Shown here piece by piece: positions 1 to 6,269 of a stretch of DNA of 22,428 nucleotides. Every line of letters starts with the position of its first letter. Position 1 is the stretch's first letter. Both the position numbers and the translations under genes were made by a program. Origin of the DNA: a virus; IMG/VR virus record IMGVR_UViG_3300049846_003083, positions 1-22,428 of that record, one strand, 5' to 3'. The notes beneath the pieces were generated by a model that made no database searches, had not been told where the DNA came from, and saw only the letters and a program-made list of their open reading frames with translations.

Positions 1-90
1 CCAGGAATCAGCGTTACCCAAAGGCAGGCTACGAGCAGGGCTTTCCAGAGCGCCGGGTTCTCTTGTATGCACGAGGGGTTGGCGTGGTAA
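1..90 (+). CDS. C-terminal end of an unknown protein (partial)
   Basis: Frame 1 is open from the window edge to a TAA at 88-90, giving the last 29 residues of a protein that begins outside the window. The tail is polar and ends in Gly-Leu-Ala-Trp. No family is recognisable from so short a piece. The stop codon touches the ATG of the next gene at 91, as expected inside an operon, and this is the main reason to call it real. Confidence 0.5.
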   Translation, partial: PGISVTQRQATSRAFQSAGFSCMHEGLAW

Positions 91-1809
91 ATGGCTTTCC
101 GGGATGATTACTCTGAAGAAGGGGCCGGAGCAGCTATTATCCTTTTAATGTTCTTTATACTACTATTCTTCTTCGCACTCGCAATAATCCCCGGAGCACA
201 AGCAGGGGTTCTAACCATTCAGGACACCACTTACCGTTGGCTCGATAACAATAGTTGGGGGGCCACAGGAAACGGCTACGGAATGGCTACACGGTCGCGC
301 TCGGACATAGATGGAGACGGAGTAGTGACAGGAACTCAAGGCGTTGACTACGAAATAACCAACTTCACCGCTGTAAGAACTGCTTGGGAAGGAGTGTTCT
401 GCGACAGCCAGGGTGTTTGCAATCACAACTGGCGTAACGACCTTAACCACGAGTACTGCATGGCTAATAACGTAAGCCTCAACAGCATAAGCAGTGATAG
501 CCAGTGCCAGGCGGCTAACCCGCAAATAGTGGAAGGAGTAAGGAATCTTTCTTCGTACTTTAATCAGAGTTCTGGAAGCGTGAACATATACATAGCTAAC
601 CTTCACTCGCGGTACAGCGACGGAGACATAACGTATCCGTGCGGCTCCTTCGGTCTTAACTGCCCTCCTAAAAACTACACGTACAGAGCAACCACAATAT
701 TGAGTATGCTTAACTATACCTGGTGTCCTCTTTTCTGTACTGGAAACACTTCTCGAAAGCTGTTTATAGAGCAGTGGAATGAGCCTTACAACAAACAATA
801 CTGGCTGGACAACCTCACAAGAGCCGACCGAACTGTCCCCGCACAAGATGAAGCTTGCCAGAACGCAACCGATGCCTTTATCGTGTTCACTCACTTCGAT
901 TACATAGAACTCGAAGCTCGAAGAATAGCACAAGGGTATAGTTGGAATTGGATAACTCCAAGCTGGCCTGTGAGGAGCAGCGCTGAGACTTTCAACGATT
1001 GCGGAACCGATATGCAGGATGATTGGAATAACAGGTACGCTCCGAGCGTTAATACTACTATTCCGTGGTTCGCTTACAACGCGCACCCGTACAGTTTTAC
1101 GGAGCCGCCAACCTACAATCGCTTCTATGCCCACTTGCAAGAAGTAAAAACCTATGCTGAGAGCTACGGTTACACGCGCGGCGTGGCTACGGAGTTCGCA
1201 ATCAATAGCGTGGCAAGTGGCGACACGGGCGTCTCGCCAAACGGAACGTATCTCAACAACAGCTATGCTGCTTTCGCTGTTGCATTTGCACAAGACGACT
1301 TCTGGTACGGAGCCAACTTCTACAACTTCCACGTTGCGAGTACTTGCGACGCCGTGAGCGGAACCGGCGAGTATTCTGCTTGCTACTGGATGTACAGTGA
1401 AATGGAAGGACTCCGGGAAGCAGGAAGAGCCTTTACCGCGATTAACAATTGCATGGAAGGCGGCAGCAAGATATACGATGCTACCAACACAAGCGGGATT
1501 TATGGAGTGATGGCCGAACTCAAGAACGGAACGAAGTGCATAACCACCGGCTACGCAAAAGGAACCGGTACTGAGGCTATGGCTGTTGACATTGACACGA
1601 GCTTTAACGCCACGAGTATTGTGGACATGGTTACTGGAGAAATAATCCTTGTAGCGGGTAACGGAACCGCAGACCTCGGAACCTACAGTCCAGGGACAAC
1701 AAGGTGGTTTTACGTTAACGCCACGACTTACGAGACTTCCTACGACAAAATACCCGTCATATACGGCGGTTTGCCTGTTTTCAGCGCCGGAGGCGTTGTG
1801 ATACGTTAA
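91..1809 (+). CDS. Membrane-anchored glycoside hydrolase-like protein (clan GH-A type barrel)
   Basis: 572 residues. A strongly hydrophobic segment at about residues 13-33 is followed by a large extracellular-type domain rich in Asn-X-Ser/Thr sequons and cysteines, so it probably sits outside the cell as an uncleaved signal anchor or on the virion. The motif WNEP at 229-232 matches the acid/base strand of clan GH-A (beta/alpha)8 glycosidases (the Glu is 231). HPY at 332-334 fits the usual His-x-Tyr strand, and ATEF with Glu368 is a candidate nucleophile. This spacing is right for a retaining GH-A enzyme, but the family (GH5, GH39, GH51 or GH79-like) and substrate cannot be told. It directly follows another gene and precedes small surface-protein genes ahead of the head-tail block. 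No clear Shine-Dalgarno is seen at the optimal distance; the ATG is chosen because it abuts the previous stop and gives a complete membrane segment. It could also be a catalytically dead glycan-binding barrel. Confidence 0.65.
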   Translation: MAFRDDYSEEGAGAAIILLMFFILLFFFALAIIPGAQAGVLTIQDTTYRWLDNNSWGATGNGYGMATRSRSDIDGDGVVTGTQGVDYEITNFTAVRTAWEGVFCDSQGVCNHNWRNDLNHEYCMANNVSLNSISSDSQCQAANPQIVEGVRNLSSYFNQSSGSVNIYIANLHSRYSDGDITYPCGSFGLNCPPKNYTYRATTILSMLNYTWCPLFCTGNTSRKLFIEQWNEPYNKQYWLDNLTRADRTVPAQDEACQNATDAFIVFTHFDYIELEARRIAQGYSWNWITPSWPVRSSAETFNDCGTDMQDDWNNRYAPSVNTTIPWFAYNAHPYSFTEPPTYNRFYAHLQEVKTYAESYGYTRGVATEFAINSVASGDTGVSPNGTYLNNSYAAFAVAFAQDDFWYGANFYNFHVASTCDAVSGTGEYSACYWMYSEMEGLREAGRAFTAINNCMEGGSKIYDATNTSGIYGVMAELKNGTKCITTGYAKGTGTEAMAVDIDTSFNATSIVDMVTGEIILVAGNGTADLGTYSPGTTRWFYVNATTYETSYDKIPVIYGGLPVFSAGGVVIR

Positions 1810-1837
1810 AAACGTACTTTTCCGGTGCTTATAAAAA
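1802..1837 (+). promoter_or_regulatory. Promoter with TATA box and upstream inverted repeat
   Basis: CTTATAAAAAC at 1828-1837 is a good archaeal TATA box. Transcription would begin near 1857, a few bases before the ATG at 1861, giving an almost leaderless mRNA. Just upstream, 1802-1816 reads TACGTT-AAA-AACGTA, a perfect 6-bp inverted repeat with a 3-base spacer that contains the stop codon of the glycosidase gene. It may be an operator. Confidence 0.55.
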
Positions 1838-1860
1838 CAAGAGGCCCCTACCAAAAGAGC

Positions 1861-2115
1861 ATGGTGTCCGACATTAACCAACTACCGAAGCATTCTTTCG
1901 TAGCAAGCGGAGGAGCGCCGAACCCCGTATTTGCTGAATGGTACGACACGACAACGCACGCCTGGAAGCCCTTCATGGGAGCGCCGCAGTATCCGTGGAA
2001 GAACTTTAACGAGATTAATCGTTCTTGGCTCCGAGGAGACGCAGCAACCTGGCGTTACTTCGCGGGAGAAGTGGGGAGCAACGGCGGTCTTACTATTTTC
2101 CGGGTCAAGAAATGA
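1861..2115 (+). CDS. Small unknown protein, 84 aa
   Basis: 84 residues, rich in Trp and other aromatic residues, with no signal peptide or membrane segment and no family I recognise. An in-frame GTG at 1825 would add 12 residues, but it lies upstream of the TATA box, so the ATG at 1861 just after the predicted transcription start is preferred. The stop codon overlaps the ATG of the next gene (ATGA at 2112-2115), so the two are probably translated together. That neighbour is a secreted, membrane-anchored protein. Confidence 0.6.
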   Translation: MVSDINQLPKHSFVASGGAPNPVFAEWYDTTTHAWKPFMGAPQYPWKNFNEINRSWLRGDAATWRYFAGEVGSNGGLTIFRVKK

Positions 2116-2624
2116 AGCTTCTCACAACAGCAATACTTGTTTTGATGTTGTTACCACTTGCCCAAGCAGGCGCAGCACAACCAGGATTAGACTTTTTATG
2201 CCGCCAGGACCGAATAGAGCAAGTAGCCCGAGACGGGGAAAGACCTACCTTTTTGGAGCGAGGCTATACCTACGAGTTTGACGGAGCAGAATGGTATCCT
2301 ACAAACGCCCCGGGCGTCGCCGACTCGTATAATCTCGGTGTTAAAGTAACTGGTGACGACAAAACAGTTACTTACGAAAGCACTGAATACGTGCACGCAT
2401 TCGTATTGTACAGCATTGGCAATGACCCCACAATATACACAGAATACTACCCTGGAGGCAGAGGGGGTACTTTTACAACGAAGAATAATGCTATTGTTGC
2501 TGTTTTTGCTTGCCACGCAAGGGGAGTTCCGGAGCCTGTAGAAGTACCCGAAGCCCCCAAGTGGCTGATAGGGTTTGGTTTCCTCTCAGGGCTTTTCGGG
2601 GTAGTGGCCTGGCGCAAGCGCTGA
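2112..2624 (+). CDS. Secreted type I membrane protein with CTERM-like sorting tail
   Basis: 170 residues. An N-terminal signal peptide (Lys at 2, hydrophobic core 3-17, Ala-Gln-Ala near 17-19) is followed by a polar, beta-rich ectodomain with two cysteines (30 and 134). A Pro/Glu-rich linker with two Val-Pro pairs (139-149), a hydrophobic helix (about 151-167) and a final basic Trp-Arg-Lys-Arg complete it. This tripartite C-terminus resembles PEP-CTERM and archaeosortase substrates, so the protein may be sorted to the host surface; a plain type I anchor is the alternative. The ATG at 2112 overlaps the previous stop (ATGA). A longer in-frame start at 2025 would bury the signal peptide and is rejected. 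Function unknown; candidates are a host-surface marker, a superinfection-exclusion protein or an envelope component. Confidence 0.65.
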   Translation: MKLLTTAILVLMLLPLAQAGAAQPGLDFLCRQDRIEQVARDGERPTFLERGYTYEFDGAEWYPTNAPGVADSYNLGVKVTGDDKTVTYESTEYVHAFVLYSIGNDPTIYTEYYPGGRGGTFTTKNNAIVAVFACHARGVPEPVEVPEAPKWLIGFGFLSGLFGVVAWRKR

Positions 2625-2633
2625 ACTTAAATC

Positions 2634-2640
2634 TTTTTTT
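2634..2640 (+). terminator. Oligo-T terminator
   Basis: A run of seven Ts lies ten bases after the stop codon at 2622-2624 and directly ahead of the next TATA box. Archaeal RNA polymerase stops on such tracts. It separates the surface-protein unit from the head-tail unit. Confidence 0.5.
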
Positions 2641-2647
2641 CCGATTA

Positions 2648-2656
2648 TTATATAAA
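2648..2656 (+). promoter_or_regulatory. TATA box of the head-tail connection unit
   Basis: TTATATAAA is a near-consensus archaeal TATA box. The start of transcription should lie near 2678, with ATG at 2688, so the leader is about ten bases. Confidence 0.65.
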
Positions 2657-2687
2657 GTCAAAAGTCCAGGAAGAAAGAGTAAACTGC

Positions 2688-3068
2688 ATGGCGGACGATT
2701 CTTACACCACAATAGCGCTGCAGATCCACGGTCTTGTGGAAAACGTGCCCACAAACGTAAGCGGGAACAACCTTCTGGCGCTCATAGATCGTTCAAGACA
2801 GACAATAAAAGCCTACAGCGGCCTTGATCCGGGCAGTCCTTACGTTTCCGACCGCTTCAAACCAGCCATAATGGCTTTAACCCTCGGGCAGGTGTGGTCC
2901 GTTAAAGCTACCGAGGGAACTGACAAAAGCATTCATGTTGGTGATTTTTCTGTTAACGCGGGCGGCGGAGAAAACAGCGCTTCCGCGAGCGCTTCTTACT
3001 ACGAAAAAGAAGCCCAAAGAGAACTCGGCTTGCTTGGCAGGGGCGCTCGTTATGGCCGAACGTATTAG
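2688..3068 (+). CDS. Putative head-tail connector / adaptor protein
   Basis: 126 residues. It begins with a helical region (Thr7 to about 70) followed by a short turn, a Gly/Ser/Ala-rich segment and a charged C-terminal helix ending in a basic, Tyr-terminated tail. Size, helical start and position, first in the row that leads to gp10-like, tail terminator and tail tube genes, fit the HK97 gp6 / SPP1 gp15 adaptor group that docks under the portal. No invariant motif proves it, so the call rests mainly on gene order. The ATG follows a TATA box at the distance expected for a very short leader. Confidence 0.5.
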   Translation: MADDSYTTIALQIHGLVENVPTNVSGNNLLALIDRSRQTIKAYSGLDPGSPYVSDRFKPAIMALTLGQVWSVKATEGTDKSIHVGDFSVNAGGGENSASASASYYEKEAQRELGLLGRGARYGRTY

Positions 3069-3077
3069 AGGTGTGGT

Positions 3078-3329
3078 ATGCGCATACCGCGTTCAGACCT
3101 GTCTTTTTCTCGATTGCTTGAGTTGCGGCGTGAGAAAATGACTGAGGTCCAGAATACTAAGCATCCCCACTATCCTGTTGGTATGGTTGTTGATGTTGGT
3201 GATGATAAGGCCAGCGAGCTTATTAAGTCCGGTTTGTGGACGAAAGTAGATTCAGCGGTAATTACTAAAGTTAAGAAGATTCGTTCTAAAGGAAACAAAA
3301 ATGTCGACGAACCAAGAACTACGGAATGA
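3078..3329 (+). CDS. Small unknown protein in the head-tail block
   Basis: 83 residues with basic ends and a short domain around residues 30-65 (His-Pro-His-Tyr-Pro, then a Val/Gly/Asp turn and a helix). GAGGTG sits 5 bases ahead of the ATG at 3078, which decides this start over an internal ATG at 3138. The gene begins 9 bases after the previous stop and overlaps the next gene by 29 bases. Similar small proteins between adaptor and head-closure genes are common in siphoviruses. I do not recognise the family. Confidence 0.55.
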   Translation: MRIPRSDLSFSRLLELRREKMTEVQNTKHPHYPVGMVVDVGDDKASELIKSGLWTKVDSAVITKVKKIRSKGNKNVDEPRTTE

Positions 3330-3732
3330 CCTTCAAAACGCCCTGAACGCTTACGGACAGGTAGTTTGCTTCAAATTCTACACGCCAAGCGGCGCCACAA
3401 GCGTTTACGACGACCAACGAGTCCTAACACAAAGCGGCTCCACCATTTGGTGCAGCGGAATGGTGCAGTCCCTCAGTTCTGCCAACGGGAGTTCTGATTC
3501 CCAGCTCGTGCAGCAAGGCCGTCTACTTTTCGATGACAGCAAGCTTTTCGTGAACGGTAGCGCGTACACCAACGGAACACAACCCATGAAAATAGGGGTG
3601 GGAAGCCCTTCTCCGGCGTGGTATGCTTCATTGCCTGAAGGCGTCGATGGCGGCCCGCTCGTAGACGGGGCCCCTGTTTACAAGAAGATATACATGCGCT
3701 ACCTCGTTAATGGCAGTTTGGCCGGGGAGTAG
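3301..3732 (+). CDS. Putative head-closure (stopper) / neck protein
   Basis: 143 residues, mostly beta-strand in character with many Ser, Gly and Tyr. The pattern (N-terminal helix, strand with Phe-Lys-Phe-Tyr, Gly/Ser-rich loops, repeated strands, final strand with Tyr-Met-Arg-Tyr) suits a small beta-barrel such as the head-closure proteins found between adaptor and gp10-like genes. AAAGGA stands 7 bases before the ATG. The start overlaps the previous gene. Assignment is by position and fold impression; it could instead be another neck protein. Confidence 0.45.
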   Translation: MSTNQELRNDLQNALNAYGQVVCFKFYTPSGATSVYDDQRVLTQSGSTIWCSGMVQSLSSANGSSDSQLVQQGRLLFDDSKLFVNGSAYTNGTQPMKIGVGSPSPAWYASLPEGVDGGPLVDGAPVYKKIYMRYLVNGSLAGE

Positions 3733-3733
3733 C

Positions 3734-4117
3734 TTGGCGCGTAAAGCAGTTCAGATTATTGTTGATTCTAAGAGCGTGGGCCCTCATTTGAAGATCAAAC
3801 AAGCCCAGTTTTCTCTTGCTTCGGAAAAAGCCTTGCGAGACGCTACTTTGCTCATTGAAGGCGAGGTTAAGCAGAGTATAGCTGGTAGGCGTTCCGAGCC
3901 TGTTAGCGTTGACACTGGTCGTTTGCTTAATAGTGTTCGCGGGGAGATCAGCAAGGACTCGGGCGTTGTTGGTACTCCTGTTGTTTACGCTCCGTACATA
4001 GAGTACGGTACTATTCATATTCGTGAGCGCCGCCATTTCCGCAATACTAAGGCGCGTAACCAGGCGCGGGTTGTTGATTTGTTTCGTCGGGCTGTTGCCA
4101 CCAAATCCGACCGGTAG
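3734..4117 (+). CDS. HK97 gp10-like head-tail joining / tail completion protein
   Basis: 127 residues. The central signature is typical of the HK97 gp10-like family: VDTGRL (59-64) with a following Ser-Val-Arg, then a VVYAPYIEYGT strand pair (83-93), and an Arg-His-Phe-Arg segment (100-103) leading into a C-terminal helix. Members join the tail to the filled head. The TTG at 3734 is chosen as start because GGGGAG lies just upstream and it begins right after the preceding stop; an ATG at 3710 would overlap the previous gene by 23 bases. The 3' half is T-rich, unlike the next gene. Confidence 0.75.
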   Translation: MARKAVQIIVDSKSVGPHLKIKQAQFSLASEKALRDATLLIEGEVKQSIAGRRSEPVSVDTGRLLNSVRGEISKDSGVVGTPVVYAPYIEYGTIHIRERRHFRNTKARNQARVVDLFRRAVATKSDR

Positions 4118-4143
4118 ATACTTCTAAGGGGCATCTATAAATA
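4114..4143 (+). promoter_or_regulatory. Promoter of the tail unit, with GTAGATAC element
   Basis: CTATAAATA at 4135-4143 is a TATA box; transcription should start near 4166. GTAGATAC at 4114-4121 lies 22 bases ahead of the TATA core and contains the previous gene's TAG stop. Similar elements precede several other promoters in the window. Confidence 0.6.
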
Positions 4144-4165
4144 CGCAGAAAAACAAAGAACAAAC

Positions 4166-4264
4166 AACCAAGTGGAAAGCCAATAAATCCACCTCGACCC
4201 GAACCGCGCGCTGCGGGAAAAAGGACGAGCAAAGCCGACAGCACCGAGCGGAGAACAAAAAACA
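4166..4264 (+). promoter_or_regulatory. About 100-base 5' leader of the tail unit
   Basis: No gene fits between the predicted transcription start and the GTG at 4265. The leader can form two small hairpins, GTGGA/TCCAC (4172-4176 with 4188-4192) and CCGC/GCGG (4204-4207 with 4213-4216), followed by an A-rich stretch and GGAGA before the start codon. It is longer than the near-leaderless starts seen elsewhere here and precedes what should be the most highly expressed structural genes. Confidence 0.35.
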
Positions 4265-4717
4265 GTGGCACTAAGCGCGAGCACGTACATAACAGACAGC
4301 GTTCTATTCGTAAGAGACAAGTTACGCGCCAACATAACAGACCCACTAAACCGCTCGGGAAGCGGAGCCAACTGGATATTCACGGCATTTCCAGAACAAA
4401 ACCCAATATACCCTATAATCGTCGTTAGAAAAACCGGCGGCGGAGAAACACAACGCCTCGGACACCAAAGCAGCGCGCAATGGTGCCCTATAACAATAGA
4501 AATAAGGGTTTACTCGAAGACAGTACGAGAAAGAGACTCGCTCGCACAAGCAGTACACCACTACCTAAGGGGCATACAGCTCGGAACGAACAGCAGCACA
4601 GAGTACGAACTATTCGATTTCAAACTTAACAGCAGCGTACCAGTGGACGAACCAGGACAGAGCGGAATACACAGCGAAGTAATGGAATGCGTCTACTACG
4701 CAATACTGACAGGATAG
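4265..4717 (+). CDS. Putative tail terminator protein
   Basis: 150 residues with an N-terminal helix, a strand carrying Pro-Ile-Val-Val-Arg-Lys, a central strand ending in IEIRVYS and a helix with the sequence SLAQAVHHYL, then a last strand pair ending in Glu-Cys-Val-Tyr-Tyr. This layout is that of lambda gpU / HK97 gp11-like tail terminators, and it sits between the gp10-like gene and the tail tube gene, as expected. The start is GTG; the frame has no ATG upstream before a stop at 4184. Codon use is extreme: 11 of its 12 isoleucines are ATA and the coding strand is very T-poor. Confidence 0.6.
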   Translation: MALSASTYITDSVLFVRDKLRANITDPLNRSGSGANWIFTAFPEQNPIYPIIVVRKTGGGETQRLGHQSSAQWCPITIEIRVYSKTVRERDSLAQAVHHYLRGIQLGTNSSTEYELFDFKLNSSVPVDEPGQSGIHSEVMECVYYAILTG

Positions 4718-4739
4718 AACAAACAAAGAGGATAAACCA

Positions 4740-5723
4740 ATGGCCGTAAATCGCAACGCAGACAACACAACAGGATTTTACTACGAATCAGGCACCTACG
4801 CTAACGCGAGCGGCGGCCTACAATGGATCGGCGCAGTCCAAGAGTTCTCAGCGACCGACGACCCACAAGTACAGCCTATACGCTACCACGGAACTGCAAC
4901 AAGAAACGTCAACCAGTTCGTCAGCACAGGAAAACGACACACAGGAACAGTAAGTTTCTACCCGCAAGACTGGAAAACAGTCCTCTTCGCCCTTGGAAGC
5001 TGTGTCGACACGAGCGGAAGCACAAGCACGCACGTAATAAGCGAACTCGACGGCGGAAACAGCGCAGCAAACGTTAGCGGAACAGAAAACCCGTTCTACA
5101 GCTTCCAGCTATACCACCACAAGAACGTTCCAGGAACAGGAGTCAAGAGCAGCTGGCAATACGCCGGCGCAGTATGCAACACGTGGACTCTGAACGTGCC
5201 TCAAGGAGGAATACTAAGTGTCGACATGGGCTGGATAGCTCAAAGCGTTACTTACGGCAGCGGTACAGTCGCCTCTATAACAGAGAACACCACGCGCCCG
5301 TTCGTTTCAAGCGACGTTAAACTCCACCTCCCCAGCGGGACAGTTATCAGCCTGATGAACACAGCGACTCTAAGCATCAACAACAACTTCGATGCTAAGC
5401 AGTACGCAAACGCGAGCGGAGTAATAGGAGTGCCTATCCCGGGAGCGCGCGACTACATGCTCGACACCGGCCTCGACGCGAGCAGCGAAAGAAACAAAGC
5501 GCTTTTCGAACAGTACCTCATGGGAGGAAGCGAAGTCAACGCGCTCCTCGACGTTACTGTTTCGGCAAGCCGCTACGCTTATTTCACAATGAGCGGAGGA
5601 CGCTTGGTTACTCTCGAAACGAACGGAGGAACCGAAGGGACTGTTACGCAGACTTTTGGATACCAGCCTAAGAGCCTCAGCGTCTCTACCGGGGACGTAA
5701 TCCCTAAATACAACGCCTGGTAA
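4740..5723 (+). CDS. Major tail tube protein
   Basis: 327 residues, almost all beta-strand in character and rich in Gly, Ser, Thr and Asn, without signal peptide. Its place between the tail terminator and the tail chaperone, the large number of tyrosines and small residues, and a repeated half pattern (strands such as HTGTVSFYPQDW in the first half and VSASRYAYFTMSGG near the end) fit tail tube proteins of siphoviruses. AGAGGAT lies 6 bases before the ATG. The length is above the usual 150-250 residues, so an extra surface domain (perhaps the Asn/Ser-rich middle, 90-160) is possible. Confidence 0.75.
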   Translation: MAVNRNADNTTGFYYESGTYANASGGLQWIGAVQEFSATDDPQVQPIRYHGTATRNVNQFVSTGKRHTGTVSFYPQDWKTVLFALGSCVDTSGSTSTHVISELDGGNSAANVSGTENPFYSFQLYHHKNVPGTGVKSSWQYAGAVCNTWTLNVPQGGILSVDMGWIAQSVTYGSGTVASITENTTRPFVSSDVKLHLPSGTVISLMNTATLSINNNFDAKQYANASGVIGVPIPGARDYMLDTGLDASSERNKALFEQYLMGGSEVNALLDVTVSASRYAYFTMSGGRLVTLETNGGTEGTVTQTFGYQPKSLSVSTGDVIPKYNAW

Positions 5724-5733
5724 AGAGGATAAC

Positions 5734-6102
5734 ATGGTGCTCACAGCCAACCAACTACTGGGGAGAGATCAAAACGGCAAACTTCTCCCGATAGAAGTGC
5801 AAGTAAAGGGTTTTCCCGATGTCGTAATGGTCACTCCCCTTAGTCGGGGCGAGCTTTTGGAGATGAGAAGCAAACTCGTCGCGGGCAAAGTAGCGCCTGA
5901 AGAGGTTGATTTCGAGTACGTGATTAAACACCTCGACACTCCCAAGCTTACTGAAGAACAGGTGCGTTCCCTTCCGGTTAAGCACCTGGAGGCTGTTGTT
6001 CAGGCTATACTGAAAGCCAGTGGTCTTGGCGGGGATGACGCTCCTGTTGATGCTATTTCGAAGGCTGAGGAAGAGTTAAAAAAAAAGCCTCTGGAGGAGT
6101 GA
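5734..6102 (+). CDS. Tail assembly chaperone, short form (gpG-like)
   Basis: 122 residues. A mixed N-terminal strand region (Lys-Leu-Leu-Pro-Ile-Glu-Val, then Phe-Pro-Asp-Val) leads into helices with many Glu and Lys, ending in an acidic/basic tail. Position right after the tail tube gene and before the tape measure gene is diagnostic for the tail assembly chaperone, which coats the tape measure protein until the tube forms. AGAGGATAAC precedes the ATG. Nine As close to the 3' end feed a likely -1 frameshift into the following reading frame, as in lambda G/GT. Confidence 0.75.
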   Translation: MVLTANQLLGRDQNGKLLPIEVQVKGFPDVVMVTPLSRGELLEMRSKLVAGKVAPEEVDFEYVIKHLDTPKLTEEQVRSLPVKHLEAVVQAILKASGLGGDDAPVDAISKAEEELKKKPLEE

Positions 6103-6269
6103 GCGACAGTGATTTCGAGCTTGTTTTGTTTCTTCACGAGCTCGGGTACAACTTTTTCAGTATACCTGGTTTAACGTATATAGAGATGGACGCTTTGATT
6201 ATAGCAAGCAATAAACGGCGGGACAGGACTCGTTCGCGCGGTCCTAAGAAGGTGACTCCTCTTGGCTGA
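5734..6269 (+). CDS. Tail assembly chaperone, frameshifted long form (gpGT-like)
   Basis: A -1 slip on A AAA AAG (6081-6087) joins the short form to a second frame that stays open from 6087 to TGA 6267-6269, giving about 178 residues. The extension has a compact helical sequence (Glu-Leu-Val-Leu-Phe-Leu, Gly-Leu-Thr-Tyr-Ile-Glu, then MDALIIASNKRR) and a basic tail, much like the T domain of tail chaperones that binds the tape measure. The alternative is a separate gene starting at GTG 6099, overlapping the short form's stop as GTGA; GGAGG is there but only one base away, which is poor spacing. The second frame is clearly coding either way. Confidence 0.65.
6078..6087 (+). promoter_or_regulatory. 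Slippery A9G sequence for -1 frameshift
   Basis: Nine As followed by G sit 13-22 bases before the stop codon that ends at 6102. In frame the last codons read AAA AAA AAG, a classic heptamer for -1 slippage. GGAGG at 6093-6097, just downstream, may act as a stimulatory Shine-Dalgarno-like or structural element. Polymerase slippage on the A run is another possible route. Confidence 0.6.

Noticed and set aside
1825-1860. GTG start adding 12 residues to the 84-aa gene
   Set aside because: It lies ahead of the TATA box at 1828-1837, so it would not be on the transcript.
211-1881. Long minus-strand open frame opposite the glycosidase gene
   Set aside because: It is a shadow of the + strand gene: no ribosome site, low-complexity Val/Ser/Cys content, and no minus-strand genes elsewhere. 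The + strand frame has membrane segment and catalytic motifs.
4823-5077. 84-codon overlapping frame inside the tail tube gene
   Set aside because: Arg/Lys/Thr-rich shadow frame without ribosome site; the tail tube frame explains the codon pattern.
6176-6183. GTATATAG as a TATA box for the tape measure gene
   Set aside because: It lies within the frameshifted chaperone, far (about 80 bases) from the TTG, and the tape measure gene has its own good ribosome site in the operon.
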